Below are positions 1-6,217 of a DNA stretch of 8,978 nucleotides, one piece after another. The stretch lies in assembly GCF_036026595.1 (NCBI RefSeq), contig NZ_JARZFX010000030.1, positions 1 to 8,978 on the forward strand, read 5' to 3'. The stretch is from Virgibacillus_P tibetensis. Its GTDB lineage: Bacteria; Bacillota; Bacilli; Bacillales; Amphibacillaceae. The notes beneath the pieces are model-generated. The model was not told the DNA's origin. It saw nothing but the letters and a program-made list of their open reading frames with translations, and did not search any database. Both the position numbers and the translations under genes were made by a program. Position 1 is the stretch's first letter, and the number at the start of each line of letters is the position of its first letter.

Positions 1-147
1 TTTAAATGTCGCTAACGGGCAGCATTTATTTAATAACTAAACGTATATCCTGCTTTATGGGACAAGAAGACAGGCTTAATTTTCCACAGCTTAGAATTTG
101 GTTGTGCTAAAATTAATGAGTAGTACCTTTATAGAGGAGACATAGAA

Positions 148-1497
148 ATGACTGTGGGGAAAAACGAAAAATTTATCATACTAGCTGTGTCATTGGGCGT
201 TATCCTTAATCCATTAAATACGACGATGATTACAGTAGCATTGCCAGCAATTCAAAAGGACTTCCAACTGAGCGCAACAAATATTTCATGGTTAATTGCT
301 TCTTATTTTATTATTAGTGCAATCTTTACACCGTTAATTGGGAAATTGAGTGATGTTTATGGAAGGAAATTGATCTTTTTAATTGGTCTTGGACTAGTGG
401 TTGTGTCATCCATTTTGGCACCGTTATCTCCGAATTTGCCTGTGTTACTTGCGACGCGTGGAGTTCAAGCAATTGGTACCTCGGCACTCTTTCCAGCTGG
501 AGTTGGGATTATACGTAATACCATTCAGCACAATCAAAACCGCGTAATTGGGACATTAGCTGTTTTTGCAACAACGTCTGCAGCATTCGGACCCACTATA
601 GGAGGAATGCTCATTCAGTTCGGTGGATGGCCTGTTATTTTTTATGTAAACTTACCGATACTTGTAATTGGAATTGGATTAACGTTGATGTTTATCCCGA
701 AAGATAAGAAAAACACGACTAGATCATATAAGTTGGATGGAATCGGAATTTTGTTATTTAGTTTATTTATAACTTGTTGGATGATCTTTTTACTTGGACT
801 CGAGCAAAGTGTTCAAATCGGAACATTGATTCTTGCGATTGTACTAACGATTCTTTTCTACATGTATGAGAAAAGAAGAGATGAAGCCTTTATCAATGTT
901 AATTTCTTTCGGAAAAACTTAAATGTGGCAGTTATCTTTGGTCAGTACATTTTATCAACCTTAATATTCTTTGCAGTGCTATTAAGCTTCCCAACGTTTA
1001 TTCAAATTGTGTTAGGTGAAAGCTCTCAGATGGCGGGAATCGTAATGCTGTAGCTTTCCATTTTTGCAATGATTATGACACCTATCGCTACTAGATGGAT
1101 GGAGCGCGCTGGATTTCGAATTCCATTATTGACTAGTGTTCTAGTCGGATTAGTGGGTGTGATCTTGTTATTTACCGTTAAGGATAATTCTCCCTTAGTG
1201 TGGATTGGTGTCGTGCTTGCGGTTACGGGGATTAGTAATGGAATACAGAATATTGGATTGCAAAACTTGTTGTATACTTTTATTAGTGTTAAAGAAAGTG
1301 GAATTGCGTCCGGATTGCTTATGACATCGAGGTTTATAGGGAATATTTTGGCTTCGAGTATTTATGGTGTGGCGTTTGCTACAGGAATGAACGTAGGAAA
1401 TATGAGTACAATGGCAATTGTATTATTGGTTGTTGCAGTTGTGTTGGTTCCTGGTATGCTCTACGTTACGGTGTTTGAGAAGAAGAATTATAGTTAA
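148..1497 (+). pseudogene. DHA2-type MFS multidrug transporter, interrupted by one in-frame TAG
   Basis: A proton-coupled efflux permease of the major facilitator superfamily (EmrB/QacA-like, DHA2) would be encoded here, but codon 302 is TAG (1051-1053). Frame and alignment continue unbroken on both sides for 449 residue positions, ending at TAA 1495-1497. Visible motifs are the motif A loop GKLSDVYGRK (residues 65-74), motif B RGVQAIG (104-110), motif C GPTIGG (148-153) and WPVIFYVNLP after TM5-6. Many hydrophobic segments occur in both halves. The start ATG has GAGGAG at 134-139. The downstream half could begin at ATG 1069, but no ribosome binding site precedes it. With no other lesion, the stop is either recent or a sequencing error. 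The product would be cut after about two thirds of the transmembrane segments and is expected to be inactive. Substrate unknown. In B. subtilis this position upstream of yabP is held by yabN and rqcP, so this gene looks like an accessory insertion. Confidence 0.85.
1051..1053 (+). other. Premature in-frame TAG stop codon in the MFS gene
   Basis: The codon between ...GIVML and LSIFAMIMTP is TAG. Both flanking segments read as one continuous transmembrane helix and following loop (TPIATRWMERAGFR is the usual second-half repeat of motif A). A single base change from a sense codon explains it; no insertion or deletion is needed. The original residue cannot be determined from this sequence. Confidence 0.9.
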
Positions 1498-1760
1498 ACA
1501 AATATCGCCGAAAAACGTACTTTCTTATCCGCATCGTTTGTTACAGTTTTCCATAAAGTAAGACATAGTGAAATCTCGAAGTGTATTTCCGTATCGGTAA
1601 GCGATGTTATAAGTGAATTACGTCGCAGCATATCATAGTTAAGATTCATTACTTGAAAAGCAGCAATCTTTTAGAAAAGAGCCTAAATAAAAAACGTAAT
1701 ATAGAGTTCTATACTTGTCCCTCCTTTCATAAAGTAATAATGATAAGGAGGGCTTTTACG
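1498..1760. other. Intergenic region between MFS pseudogene and yabP
   Basis: This stretch has no convincing gene. An open frame runs in frame with yabP from ATG 1653, but that start has no ribosome binding site and its added 36 residues do not resemble YabP. I see no intrinsic terminator for the MFS gene and no convincing sigma-E promoter for yabP, although yabP and yabQ are sporulation genes in B. subtilis. The AT-rich sequence around 1507-1526 has a relative, inverted, at 6117-6138. The only clear structure is the hairpin over the yabP ribosome binding site, listed separately. Confidence 0.6.
1719..1752 (+). promoter_or_regulatory. Hairpin sequestering the yabP ribosome binding site
   Basis: CCCTCCTT (1719-1726) is the perfect complement of AAGGAGGG (1745-1752), which contains the yabP Shine-Dalgarno sequence. 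The stem extends inward with TCAT (1727-1730) pairing to ATGA (1740-1743) after a single bulged T at 1744, giving 12 pairs around a 9-base loop. If the transcript starts upstream of 1719, the ribosome binding site would be folded away, which suggests control of translation or an activity-dependent opening. This is inferred from base pairing only. There is no T-run after the stem, so it is not a terminator. Confidence 0.5.
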
Positions 1761-2063
1761 ATGAATTATTATGAAAAACAAGAACCGGTTACACGCACTC
1801 AAACAGATCATTCCGTAAAAATTAATAATCGAAAAAACCTGGAGATCACTGGTGTTAAAGAAGTAGACAGCTTTGATAATGAAGAGTTTCTACTGGAAAC
1901 CGTAATGGGTTACTTAATTGTCCGTGGCCAAAATTTACAGTTAAAAAATTTGGATGTAGGTGAAGGCCTGGTTACAATCAAGGGCAAAATATACGAGCTT
2001 TCCTATGTGGATGAACAGCAGCAGGAGAAAGCTAAAGGACTCTTTAGCAAGCTTTTTAGATGA
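1761..2063 (+). CDS. yabP: Sporulation protein YabP (YabP/YqfC family)
   Basis: A 100-residue protein, the same length as B. subtilis YabP. The family signature GVKEVDSFDNEEFLLET (31-47) is followed by a VRGQNLQLKNLD segment (54-65) and a VTIKGKIYEL strand (71-80), then a basic tail FSKLFR. Family members are small beta-rich proteins made in the mother cell during sporulation; the biochemical role is unknown, and the paralogue YqfC is associated with SpoIVA-dependent spore assembly. The start ATG 1761 is chosen because AAGGAGGG lies 8 bases before it and the length fits; the longer in-frame start at 1653 lacks both. Its stop overlaps the yabQ start (ATGA, 2060-2063), so the two are translationally coupled. 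Its ribosome binding site lies in a stable hairpin. Confidence 0.95.
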   Translation: MNYYEKQEPVTRTQTDHSVKINNRKNLEITGVKEVDSFDNEEFLLETVMGYLIVRGQNLQLKNLDVGEGLVTIKGKIYELSYVDEQQQEKAKGLFSKLFR

Positions 2064-2671
2064 CACTCAGTATTCAGTTTCTCACTATGATCACCATGGT
2101 TTTAAGTGGCTTCTATTTGGGTATAATACATGATACTTACCGTCGCTTTGCATCTTATTGGGAGTCAAAAATAGTATTTTCTTATCTGCTGGAAATATGT
2201 TTTTGGCTGACTCAAACAATTATCATCTTCTATGTTCTCTTTCGTGTTAATGGCGGGGAAATAAGGCTATATATATTTGCAGCTTGTTTATTGGGTTTTG
2301 CTATGTATCAAGTGTTTGCAGCCAATGTCTATAAAAAGTTGCTTGAGTTCGCGATAGGTATTATTACTAAGATCTACCGATTTTTTGAAAGAATGGTACA
2401 AGCACTTATAATTTCCCCAGTTAAATGGGTAATCATGCTATTATTAATGATTATTTTATGGATTATCAGATTTATAGGGTCTGTTCTTCTTATTACATTA
2501 AAGATACTATTTACCCCAATAATTTGGCTTCTTAGGCTAACTTACCGTCTCCTGCCAAAAAAGTTACAACAATTTTTACACAAAATAGCAGGATTTTATA
2601 GTACAATGAAGAATATAGTTATAAGGTATAAGACATTTATCGGTAAATATATGAAGTTTAAGAGGAGGTAG
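2060..2671 (+). CDS. yabQ: Spore cortex biosynthesis membrane protein YabQ
   Basis: A 203-residue integral membrane protein, close to the roughly 210 residues usual for YabQ. Hydrophobic segments lie near residues 3-23, 40-62, 68-90 and 120-160, followed by a very basic C-terminus (KTFIGKYMKFKRR). The N-terminal part SGFYLGIIHDTYRRF (16-30) is typical of the family. In B. subtilis YabQ is made in the mother cell, sits in the membrane around the forespore and is needed for cortex formation; the mechanism is not known. The gene starts within the last codons of yabP (4-base ATGA overlap) and its own stop TAG (2669-2671) abuts the AGGAGG of divIC, so yabP, yabQ and divIC are likely cotranscribed. 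No motif reveals an enzymatic activity. Confidence 0.93.
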   Translation: MTLSIQFLTMITMVLSGFYLGIIHDTYRRFASYWESKIVFSYLLEICFWLTQTIIIFYVLFRVNGGEIRLYIFAACLLGFAMYQVFAANVYKKLLEFAIGIITKIYRFFERMVQALIISPVKWVIMLLLMIILWIIRFIGSVLLITLKILFTPIIWLLRLTYRLLPKKLQQFLHKIAGFYSTMKNIVIRYKTFIGKYMKFKRR

Positions 2672-2676
2672 AAGCC

Positions 2677-3057
2677 TTGTCTTCAAAGAAAAAAACGGTA
2701 ACAAGATTAGATTCCAGTTATATGCAGCAGTATGACGCACACCAGGAAAGACAAAAGAAAAAGAAGCAACGTTTATATCGCCGTCTTGTGTTATTTTCTG
2801 TAATAGTAGTGATTGCTATTGGAAGCATGGCAACCTACCATTTTAACCAGCGTGTGGTACAGAAAGAGAAAGCTGAGCAATACGAACAGCTTGAAAAAGA
2901 GTTGGTTTCACTGGAAAAAGAGGAAGAGAATCTTAGAGAAGAAATTGAATTATTAAATGATGAAGATTATGTTTTAGAAATAGCTCGAACGAATTATTTC
3001 TTCTCAAGAAAAGGAGAGATGATCTTCAAAATTTCTGACGAAGATCCTTCATATTGA
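2677..3057 (+). CDS. divIC: Cell division protein DivIC (FtsB-like septum initiator)
   Basis: A 126-residue bitopic divisome protein, near the 125 residues of B. subtilis DivIC. It has a short cytoplasmic, lysine-rich N-terminus (1-36), one transmembrane helix (about 37-56), an extracytoplasmic coiled coil rich in Leu/Glu/Lys (about 62-95), and the conserved C-terminal block NDEDYVLEIARTNYFFSRKG (94-113). DivIC forms a complex with FtsL and DivIB at the septum and activates septal peptidoglycan synthesis, during both vegetative division and asymmetric sporulation division. The start is TTG at 2677: AGGAGG (2663-2668) lies 8 bases upstream, overlapping the end of yabQ, and no in-frame ATG precedes the basic N-terminus. 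A rare start codon is consistent with low expression of an essential division protein. Confidence 0.95.
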   Translation: MSSKKKTVTRLDSSYMQQYDAHQERQKKKKQRLYRRLVLFSVIVVIAIGSMATYHFNQRVVQKEKAEQYEQLEKELVSLEKEEENLREEIELLNDEDYVLEIARTNYFFSRKGEMIFKISDEDPSY

Positions 3058-3083
3058 CACACTTTTATAAGCTTAGCTATACT
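3054..3083 (+). promoter_or_regulatory. Sigma-A promoter for yabR
   Basis: A perfect -35 box TTGACA (3054-3059) overlaps the divIC stop codon, and a -10 box TATACT (3078-3083, 5 of 6 consensus bases) follows after 18 bp. Transcription would start near 3090, giving a leader of about 105 nt before yabR. This would separate vegetative yabR expression from the upstream yabPQ-divIC transcript. Confidence 0.75.
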
Positions 3084-3134
3084 ATATAGTAGAAAGCTAT
3101 TTATACTTTATTTTTAAAGTATTAGGAAATCAAG

Positions 3135-3165
3135 GCTTTTCAATTACGTGGAAAAGCATGTTTTT
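3135..3165 (+). promoter_or_regulatory. Leader hairpin with short T-run before yabR (possible weak terminator or attenuator)
   Basis: GCTTTTC (3135-3141) and GAAAAGC (3151-3157) form a 7-bp stem with a 9-base loop, followed within three bases by five T residues (3161-3165). The stem is short and AT-rich, so it would at most be a partial terminator for the divIC transcript or an attenuator in the yabR leader. It lies upstream of the yabR ribosome binding site and downstream of the promoter. Confidence 0.35.
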
Positions 3166-3195
3166 CTAAAAATTCTAAGGAGGAGCATTTTTTTT

Positions 3196-3582
3196 ATGTC
3201 AATCGAAGTAGGCAGCAAGCTGCAGGGAAAGGTAACTGGGATTACTAATTTTGGGGCATTTGTTGAGCTTGGAGAAGGAAAAACAGGCCTTGTTCACATT
3301 AGTGAGGTTGCCGATAACTATGTCAAAGACATTAATGAGCATTTTAGCGTTGGTGACGAAGTAACGGTAAAGGTTATTAATGTCGAAAAGGATGGCAAAA
3401 TTGGTTTGTCCATTAAAAAGGCAAAGGATAAACCAAAACGCCCACAAAGGGACACTCGTGAGAGAACGGAAACATTTGAGTCAAAAATGAGCCGTTTTCT
3501 CAAAGATTCAGAGGACCGTTTAGCCTCTTTAAAGAAGCACACGGAATCCAAACGTGGGGGTCGAGGTGCTAAAAGAGGGTAG
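3196..3582 (+). CDS. yabR: S1 RNA-binding domain protein YabR
   Basis: A 128-residue protein, identical in length to B. subtilis YabR. Residues 5-75 form one S1 OB-fold RNA-binding domain with the usual signature: GKVTGITNFGAFVEL, GLVHISEVADNYVKD, VGDEVTVKVINV and GKIGLSIKKA, as in the S1 domain of polynucleotide phosphorylase. The rest (76-128) is basic and charged and ends in GGRGAKRG, a likely additional nucleic-acid contact. It probably binds RNA or ribosomes in the cytoplasm; a precise role is not established. The start ATG 3196 is supported by AAGGAGG (3177-3183) and by the family length; the frame is open further upstream to ATG 3148, but that start lacks a ribosome binding site and would run through the leader hairpin. 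It has its own sigma-A promoter and a strong terminator downstream. Confidence 0.93.
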   Translation: MSIEVGSKLQGKVTGITNFGAFVELGEGKTGLVHISEVADNYVKDINEHFSVGDEVTVKVINVEKDGKIGLSIKKAKDKPKRPQRDTRERTETFESKMSRFLKDSEDRLASLKKHTESKRGGRGAKRG

Positions 3583-3624
3583 CAGATGCTGTCTATGGAC
3601 AATGCTCTATAATATAATAGATAA

Positions 3625-3668
3625 AAAGAAAGCAGTTACTACTATGATAAGTGGTAACTGCTTTCTTT
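3625..3668. terminator. Bidirectional terminator between yabR and tRNA-Met
   Basis: AAAGAAAGCAGTTAC (3625-3639) and GTAACTGCTTTCTTT (3654-3668) are perfect complements (15 bp), and four more pairs (3640-3643 with 3650-3653, one G-T) extend the stem to a 6-base loop. On the plus strand it ends in CTTTCTTT after yabR. On the minus strand it ends in CTTTCTTTTTA, an even better T-tract, terminating transcription from the oppositely oriented tRNA. The placement between convergent units fits a shared terminator. Confidence 0.88.
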
Positions 3669-3695
3669 CGATTAGTAGACATTTTCCATTAATAA

Positions 3696-3729
3696 GGGTC
3701 TGCAAGTGTAATTCGTCACTCGCAGACCC
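3696..3729 (-). terminator. Hairpin downstream of tRNA-Met, probable terminator or processing stem
   Basis: GGGTCTGC (3696-3703) and GCAGACCC (3722-3729) pair perfectly. One mismatch inward, AGTG (3705-3708) pairs with CACT (3717-3720) around an 8-base loop. On the minus strand it lies about 50 bases past the tRNA 3' end and is followed by TTATTAATGG, only a weak T-tract. It may terminate the tRNA transcript together with the stronger hairpin beyond it, or act as a 3' stabilising stem. Confidence 0.5.
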
Positions 3730-3780
3730 CATTCAGATCCCAGCCTTCAACTCATAACCAGTCGCCTACGCTTTTAAATA

Positions 3781-3854
3781 TAGCGGCAGAGGGGATCGAA
3801 CCCCCGACCTCACGGGTATGAACCGTACGCTCTAGCCAGCTGAGCTACGCCGCC
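3781..3854 (-). tRNA. tRNA-Met (CAT), elongator type
   Basis: The minus strand folds into a full cloverleaf of 74 bases: acceptor GGCGGCG paired to TGCCGCT with G-T wobbles at both ends, D arm GCTC/GAGC, anticodon stem TACGG/CCGTG with loop TTCATAC (anticodon CAT), T arm GGGGG/CCCTC with loop TTCGATC, and discriminator A. The trailing CCA is not encoded. The sequence closely matches the elongator tRNA-Met of B. subtilis as I remember it. It lacks the three G-C pairs in the anticodon stem that mark the initiator. A tRNA-Ile2 (CAT, lysidine) is less likely but not formally excluded. In B. subtilis a Met and a Glu tRNA follow yabR; here only Met is seen and it points the opposite way to yabR and spoIIE. 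Confidence 0.95.
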
Positions 3855-3874
3855 AAAATAAGTCAACAGGAGAT

Positions 3875-3903
3875 ATCATACATCATGGCACCTTTTGTGT
3901 CAA
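3875..3903 (-). promoter_or_regulatory. Sigma-A promoter for tRNA-Met
   Basis: On the minus strand, TTGACA (3903-3898) and TATGAT (3880-3875) are separated by exactly 17 bp. Transcription would begin near 3868, about 14 bases before the mature tRNA 5' end, as expected for a stable-RNA gene that RNase P then trims. This confirms the minus-strand orientation of the tRNA. Confidence 0.8.
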
Positions 3904-3963
3904 TAAATTTTGATGAAATAGTTTAGGTGAAAAGGGCTCCCTTCAAAGTTTCATAACTTGATA

Positions 3964-3997
3964 TTCAGGGATTAAGCAGTGCTGCTTAATCCCTGAA
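3964..3997 (-). terminator. Perfect 16-bp hairpin downstream of the MFS exporter gene
   Basis: TTCAGGGATTAAGCAG (3964-3979) and CTGCTTAATCCCTGAA (3982-3997) are perfectly complementary with only two bases between them. The structure begins 17 bases past the stop codon of the exporter (minus strand), the usual place for a terminator. No T-run follows on either strand, so termination would rely on stem strength, or the element may instead be an mRNA 3' stabiliser or a protein-binding palindrome. Confidence 0.55.
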
Positions 3998-4014
3998 TCG
4001 TACACTTTGCCTAT

Positions 4015-5556
4015 CTATTCTAGCGTTTTCGCTTTTGTTTTCTGGTTCATATGCATTTTAGACTTACTTTTACTCGACATCTCGCGATTGTATTCCTCAT
4101 CTTCCTCAACGGGTTTTGTTCGTTTTATAAAGAAGGACAGGATAAATCCGATAACAGCAAACACAGTTGCAACCATAAAGGAGTCATTAATCCCTTCTAT
4201 TGTCGCCAGCCTTTCGATTACCGCCATTTGCTCCTGTGTAGGAGTACCAGTACTAGGCATGAAATCTGAAACATGTTTCGCTGCCTGGCTGCTCATAACG
4301 GTTACTAAAAATGCCGTTCCAATAGATCCAGCCATTTGACGTAGTGTATTTGCCATTGCTGTACCATGGGAGTACAACCTTCTTGGAAGCTGGTTTAATC
4401 CTGCAGTCATAATAGGCATCATGATCATCGAAATCCCAACCATCCGTGCACTATAAACAAACATCATATAATAATAACCTGTTTCATCGGTAAGGCCTGC
4501 GAATAAATATGTTGTAACTGCAGTAATTCCGAGACCAACCAGTGCTAGTGGCCGTGCACCAATGCGATCAAAAAGAGCACCTGTAAATGGTGACATGAAT
4601 GCTGATATTAGAGCGCCAGGCAATAATAGCAATCCTGATTCCAGTGGTGAAAATCCGCGGATATTCTGTAAGTAGATAGGAATTAAGATCATTGCCGCGA
4701 ACATAGACATGGTAATAACAACACTAATGATAGTAGTTAACGAAAACATGCTATATTTAAACACACGGAATTCGAGCATAGGTACCTTTAGTCGGAGCTG
4801 TCTGGTAACAAAGAAAACCATAACAATAGCACCTATTCCAAGGGGGATTAATGTTTGAGCACTATCCCATCCCTGCTCACCTGCACTACTAAACCCATAC
4901 AGTAACCCACCAAAAGCGAAGGTCGATAAAATTATTGACTTGAAATCGACCTTAGGATTAGATAATTTCGTTACATTCTTTAAGAGGAAATAAGCTAGAA
5001 TGATATCAATAATAACTATAGGTAGTACGATGAAGAATAACACACGCCATGAATACGACTGTACAATAAGTCCGGATAGTGTGGGTCCAATTGCCGGAGC
5101 AAACATCATAGCTAAACCAATATACCCCATAGCTGTTCCACGTTTTTCAATGGTGAATAAGCTCAAAATAACGTTCATTAAAAGTGGCATCATAATTCCA
5201 GCACCAGATGCCTGGACCACACGACCTGCCAGAAGCATGGGGAAAGAATAGGATATTCCACAGATTAGGGTTCCTAAAGCAAACAGTGACATTGCTGTAA
5301 GAAAGAGTTTTCTTGTCGAATATTTCTCCATAAAAAAAGCGGTAACAGGAATTAATATCCCATTCACGAGCATAAATATAGTTGTTAACGATTGCGCTGC
5401 GTTTGCCGTCATATCTAAGTCAACCATCATAACTGGAAGGGCCACGTTCATTAATGTTTGGTTAAGGATAGCAACAAAAGCCCCCATCACCATTACAAAG
5501 ATAACAGGAAATTTCTTTACTTCCGATGCATCCACATAAGCTGCTCTATCTATCAT
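4015..5556 (-). CDS. EmrB/QacA-type MFS drug exporter (DHA2 family)
   Basis: A membrane permease of about 513 residues, the size of the 14-helix DHA2 drug:proton antiporters, acting in the cytoplasmic membrane. Counting from the Met at 5565, visible motifs are LNQTLMNVALP in TM1 (34-44), motif B GRVVQASGAG (114-123), motif C APAIGPTLSG (156-165), WRVLFFIVLP (173-182) and the second-half loop GALFDRIGARP (329-339). The C-terminal tail (about 482-516) is charged and Lys-rich. Start: GGAG (5569-5566) directly abuts ATG 5565 with no spacer, but lies 9 bases before ATG 5556, so Met 5556 is chosen; the alternative adds three residues (MKK). The gene overlaps the marR reading frame by 11 bases (20 with the upstream start), so it is translationally coupled and probably controlled by that regulator. 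Substrate cannot be predicted; resemblance to LmrB/EmrB-type multidrug pumps is at family level. Confidence 0.9.
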   Translation of the reverse strand: MIDRAAYVDASEVKKFPVIFVMVMGAFVAILNQTLMNVALPVMMVDLDMTANAAQSLTTIFMLVNGILIPVTAFFMEKYSTRKLFLTAMSLFALGTLICGISYSFPMLLAGRVVQASGAGIMMPLLMNVILSLFTIEKRGTAMGYIGLAMMFAPAIGPTLSGLIVQSYSWRVLFFIVLPIVIIDIILAYFLLKNVTKLSNPKVDFKSIILSTFAFGGLLYGFSSAGEQGWDSAQTLIPLGIGAIVMVFFVTRQLRLKVPMLEFRVFKYSMFSLTTIISVVITMSMFAAMILIPIYLQNIRGFSPLESGLLLLPGALISAFMSPFTGALFDRIGARPLALVGLGITAVTTYLFAGLTDETGYYYMMFVYSARMVGISMIMMPIMTAGLNQLPRRLYSHGTAMANTLRQMAGSIGTAFLVTVMSSQAAKHVSDFMPSTGTPTQEQMAVIERLATIEGINDSFMVATVFAVIGFILSFFIKRTKPVEEDEEYNREMSSKSKSKMHMNQKTKAKTLE

Positions 5557-5998
5557 TTTTTTCATCTCCAGTTACGTTGATCTTTTCTATAATTAATTGG
5601 TGAAGTGAGAGTAAGTTCTCAACATCCTCTTCAGAAATATCGCCTAGTTTGGATAGGCGCTTAAAGAACAATGCATGTCCTTCCTTTTCCTTGTGCTCTC
5701 CCAATTTTGTTAAATTAAGTACGATAGCTCTTCGGTCTTCCTTCGAACGTTCTCTTTCTATATAGTTTGCCTTTACTAAGCGGTCTACTGTACTGCTAAC
5801 CGTACTTTTACTCGTATTCATTTTCTTTGTAAGTTCTTGTAAGCTCAAATCGGGCTCCTCGGACAATATTTTAAGAATATGCAGTTGAACAATTGTTACA
5901 CCTAGTTCATTGGCATGTTGCCACATTTGCCTATAAAAAAACTTATTTACCTCACGAAAAGAATGAATAGTCTTGCTGATCTTTTCATCAGAATTCAT
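5546..5998 (-). CDS. MarR-family transcriptional regulator
   Basis: A 150-residue winged-helix DNA-binding protein of usual MarR length. Helical N-terminus (about 5-30) and C-terminal helices (about 101-140) would form the dimer interface. The helix-turn-helix lies at about 50-76 (LSLQELTKKM then STVSSTVDRLVK as recognition helix), and the wing is ERERSKEDRRAIVLNLT (81-97) with the family-typical D88-R89/R90. Such proteins usually repress their own operon and a linked efflux pump until a small-molecule ligand binds. The downstream MFS exporter starts inside its last codons. The start ATG 5998 has AAGGAG (6012-6007) 8 bases upstream. Palindromic sequences just upstream are candidate operators. 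The inducing ligand is unknown. Confidence 0.92.
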   Translation of the reverse strand: MNSDEKISKTIHSFREVNKFFYRQMWQHANELGVTIVQLHILKILSEEPDLSLQELTKKMNTSKSTVSSTVDRLVKANYIERERSKEDRRAIVLNLTKLGEHKEKEGHALFFKRLSKLGDISEEDVENLLSLHQLIIEKINVTGDEKNDR

Positions 5999-6018
5999 AC
6001 TTCTATCTCCTTAACTCA

Positions 6019-6084
6019 ATTATAGTTCATGTACGAACAATTCGTTTATAGAAGTATTATAAGGAACTACATTTCATTTTGCAA
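6019..6084 (-). promoter_or_regulatory. Promoter and operator-like palindromes of the marR-MFS operon
   Basis: On the minus strand, TTGCAA (6084-6079) and TATAAT (6061-6056) are 17 bp apart, a good sigma-A promoter with start near 6049. Just downstream is a perfect 5-3-5 palindrome ACGAA-CAA-TTCGT (6033-6045) and an overlapping imperfect one, GTTC...GAAC (6025-6038). A second TATAAT (6024-6019) has no good -35 box. A MarR dimer bound at the palindromes would block transcription, consistent with autoregulation. Promoter boxes and palindromes are seen directly; that this MarR binds there is inferred. Confidence 0.6.
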
Positions 6085-6217
6085 GAAGTTAATATCGAAT
6101 TTTTGATATGGCAGAAAAGAAAGTACTGTAATTTCGGCAGAACATCGCCGTTTTCGGCAAATGACAATATAGCATAACTTTGATTTTTTACCTGTTATCA
6201 ATGGATAAAGAAGTCTG

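Noticed and set aside
1..32. Possible terminator hairpin (TAAATG...CATTTA) at the left edge
   Set aside because: The stem is only 6 pairs plus imperfect inner pairs and the upstream gene is outside the window, so it cannot be judged.
81..113. Promoter for the MFS pseudogene using TAAAAT at 108-113
   Set aside because: A fair -10 box is present but no -35 box occurs at acceptable spacing.
1697..1717. Sigma-E promoter for yabP around TATACTTG
   Set aside because: Expected from biology, but the -10 matches poorly and there is no -35-like ATATT at 13-15 bp spacing.
1552..1737. Direct 10-base repeat CATAAAGTAA at 1552-1561 and 1728-1737
   Set aside because: Short and AT-rich; only two copies and no extended similarity, so chance is a sufficient explanation.
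1653..1760. N-terminal extension of yabP
   Set aside because: No ribosome binding site at ATG 1653; YabP is normally 100 residues and ATG 1761 has a strong AAGGAGGG.
3148..3195. N-terminal extension of yabR
   Set aside because: The extra 16 codons cross the leader hairpin and T-run, lack a ribosome binding site, and the shorter form equals the known 128-residue length.
3554..3757. Small plus-strand open frame after yabR
   Set aside because: It overlaps the yabR end and reads straight through both terminator hairpins; no ribosome binding site.
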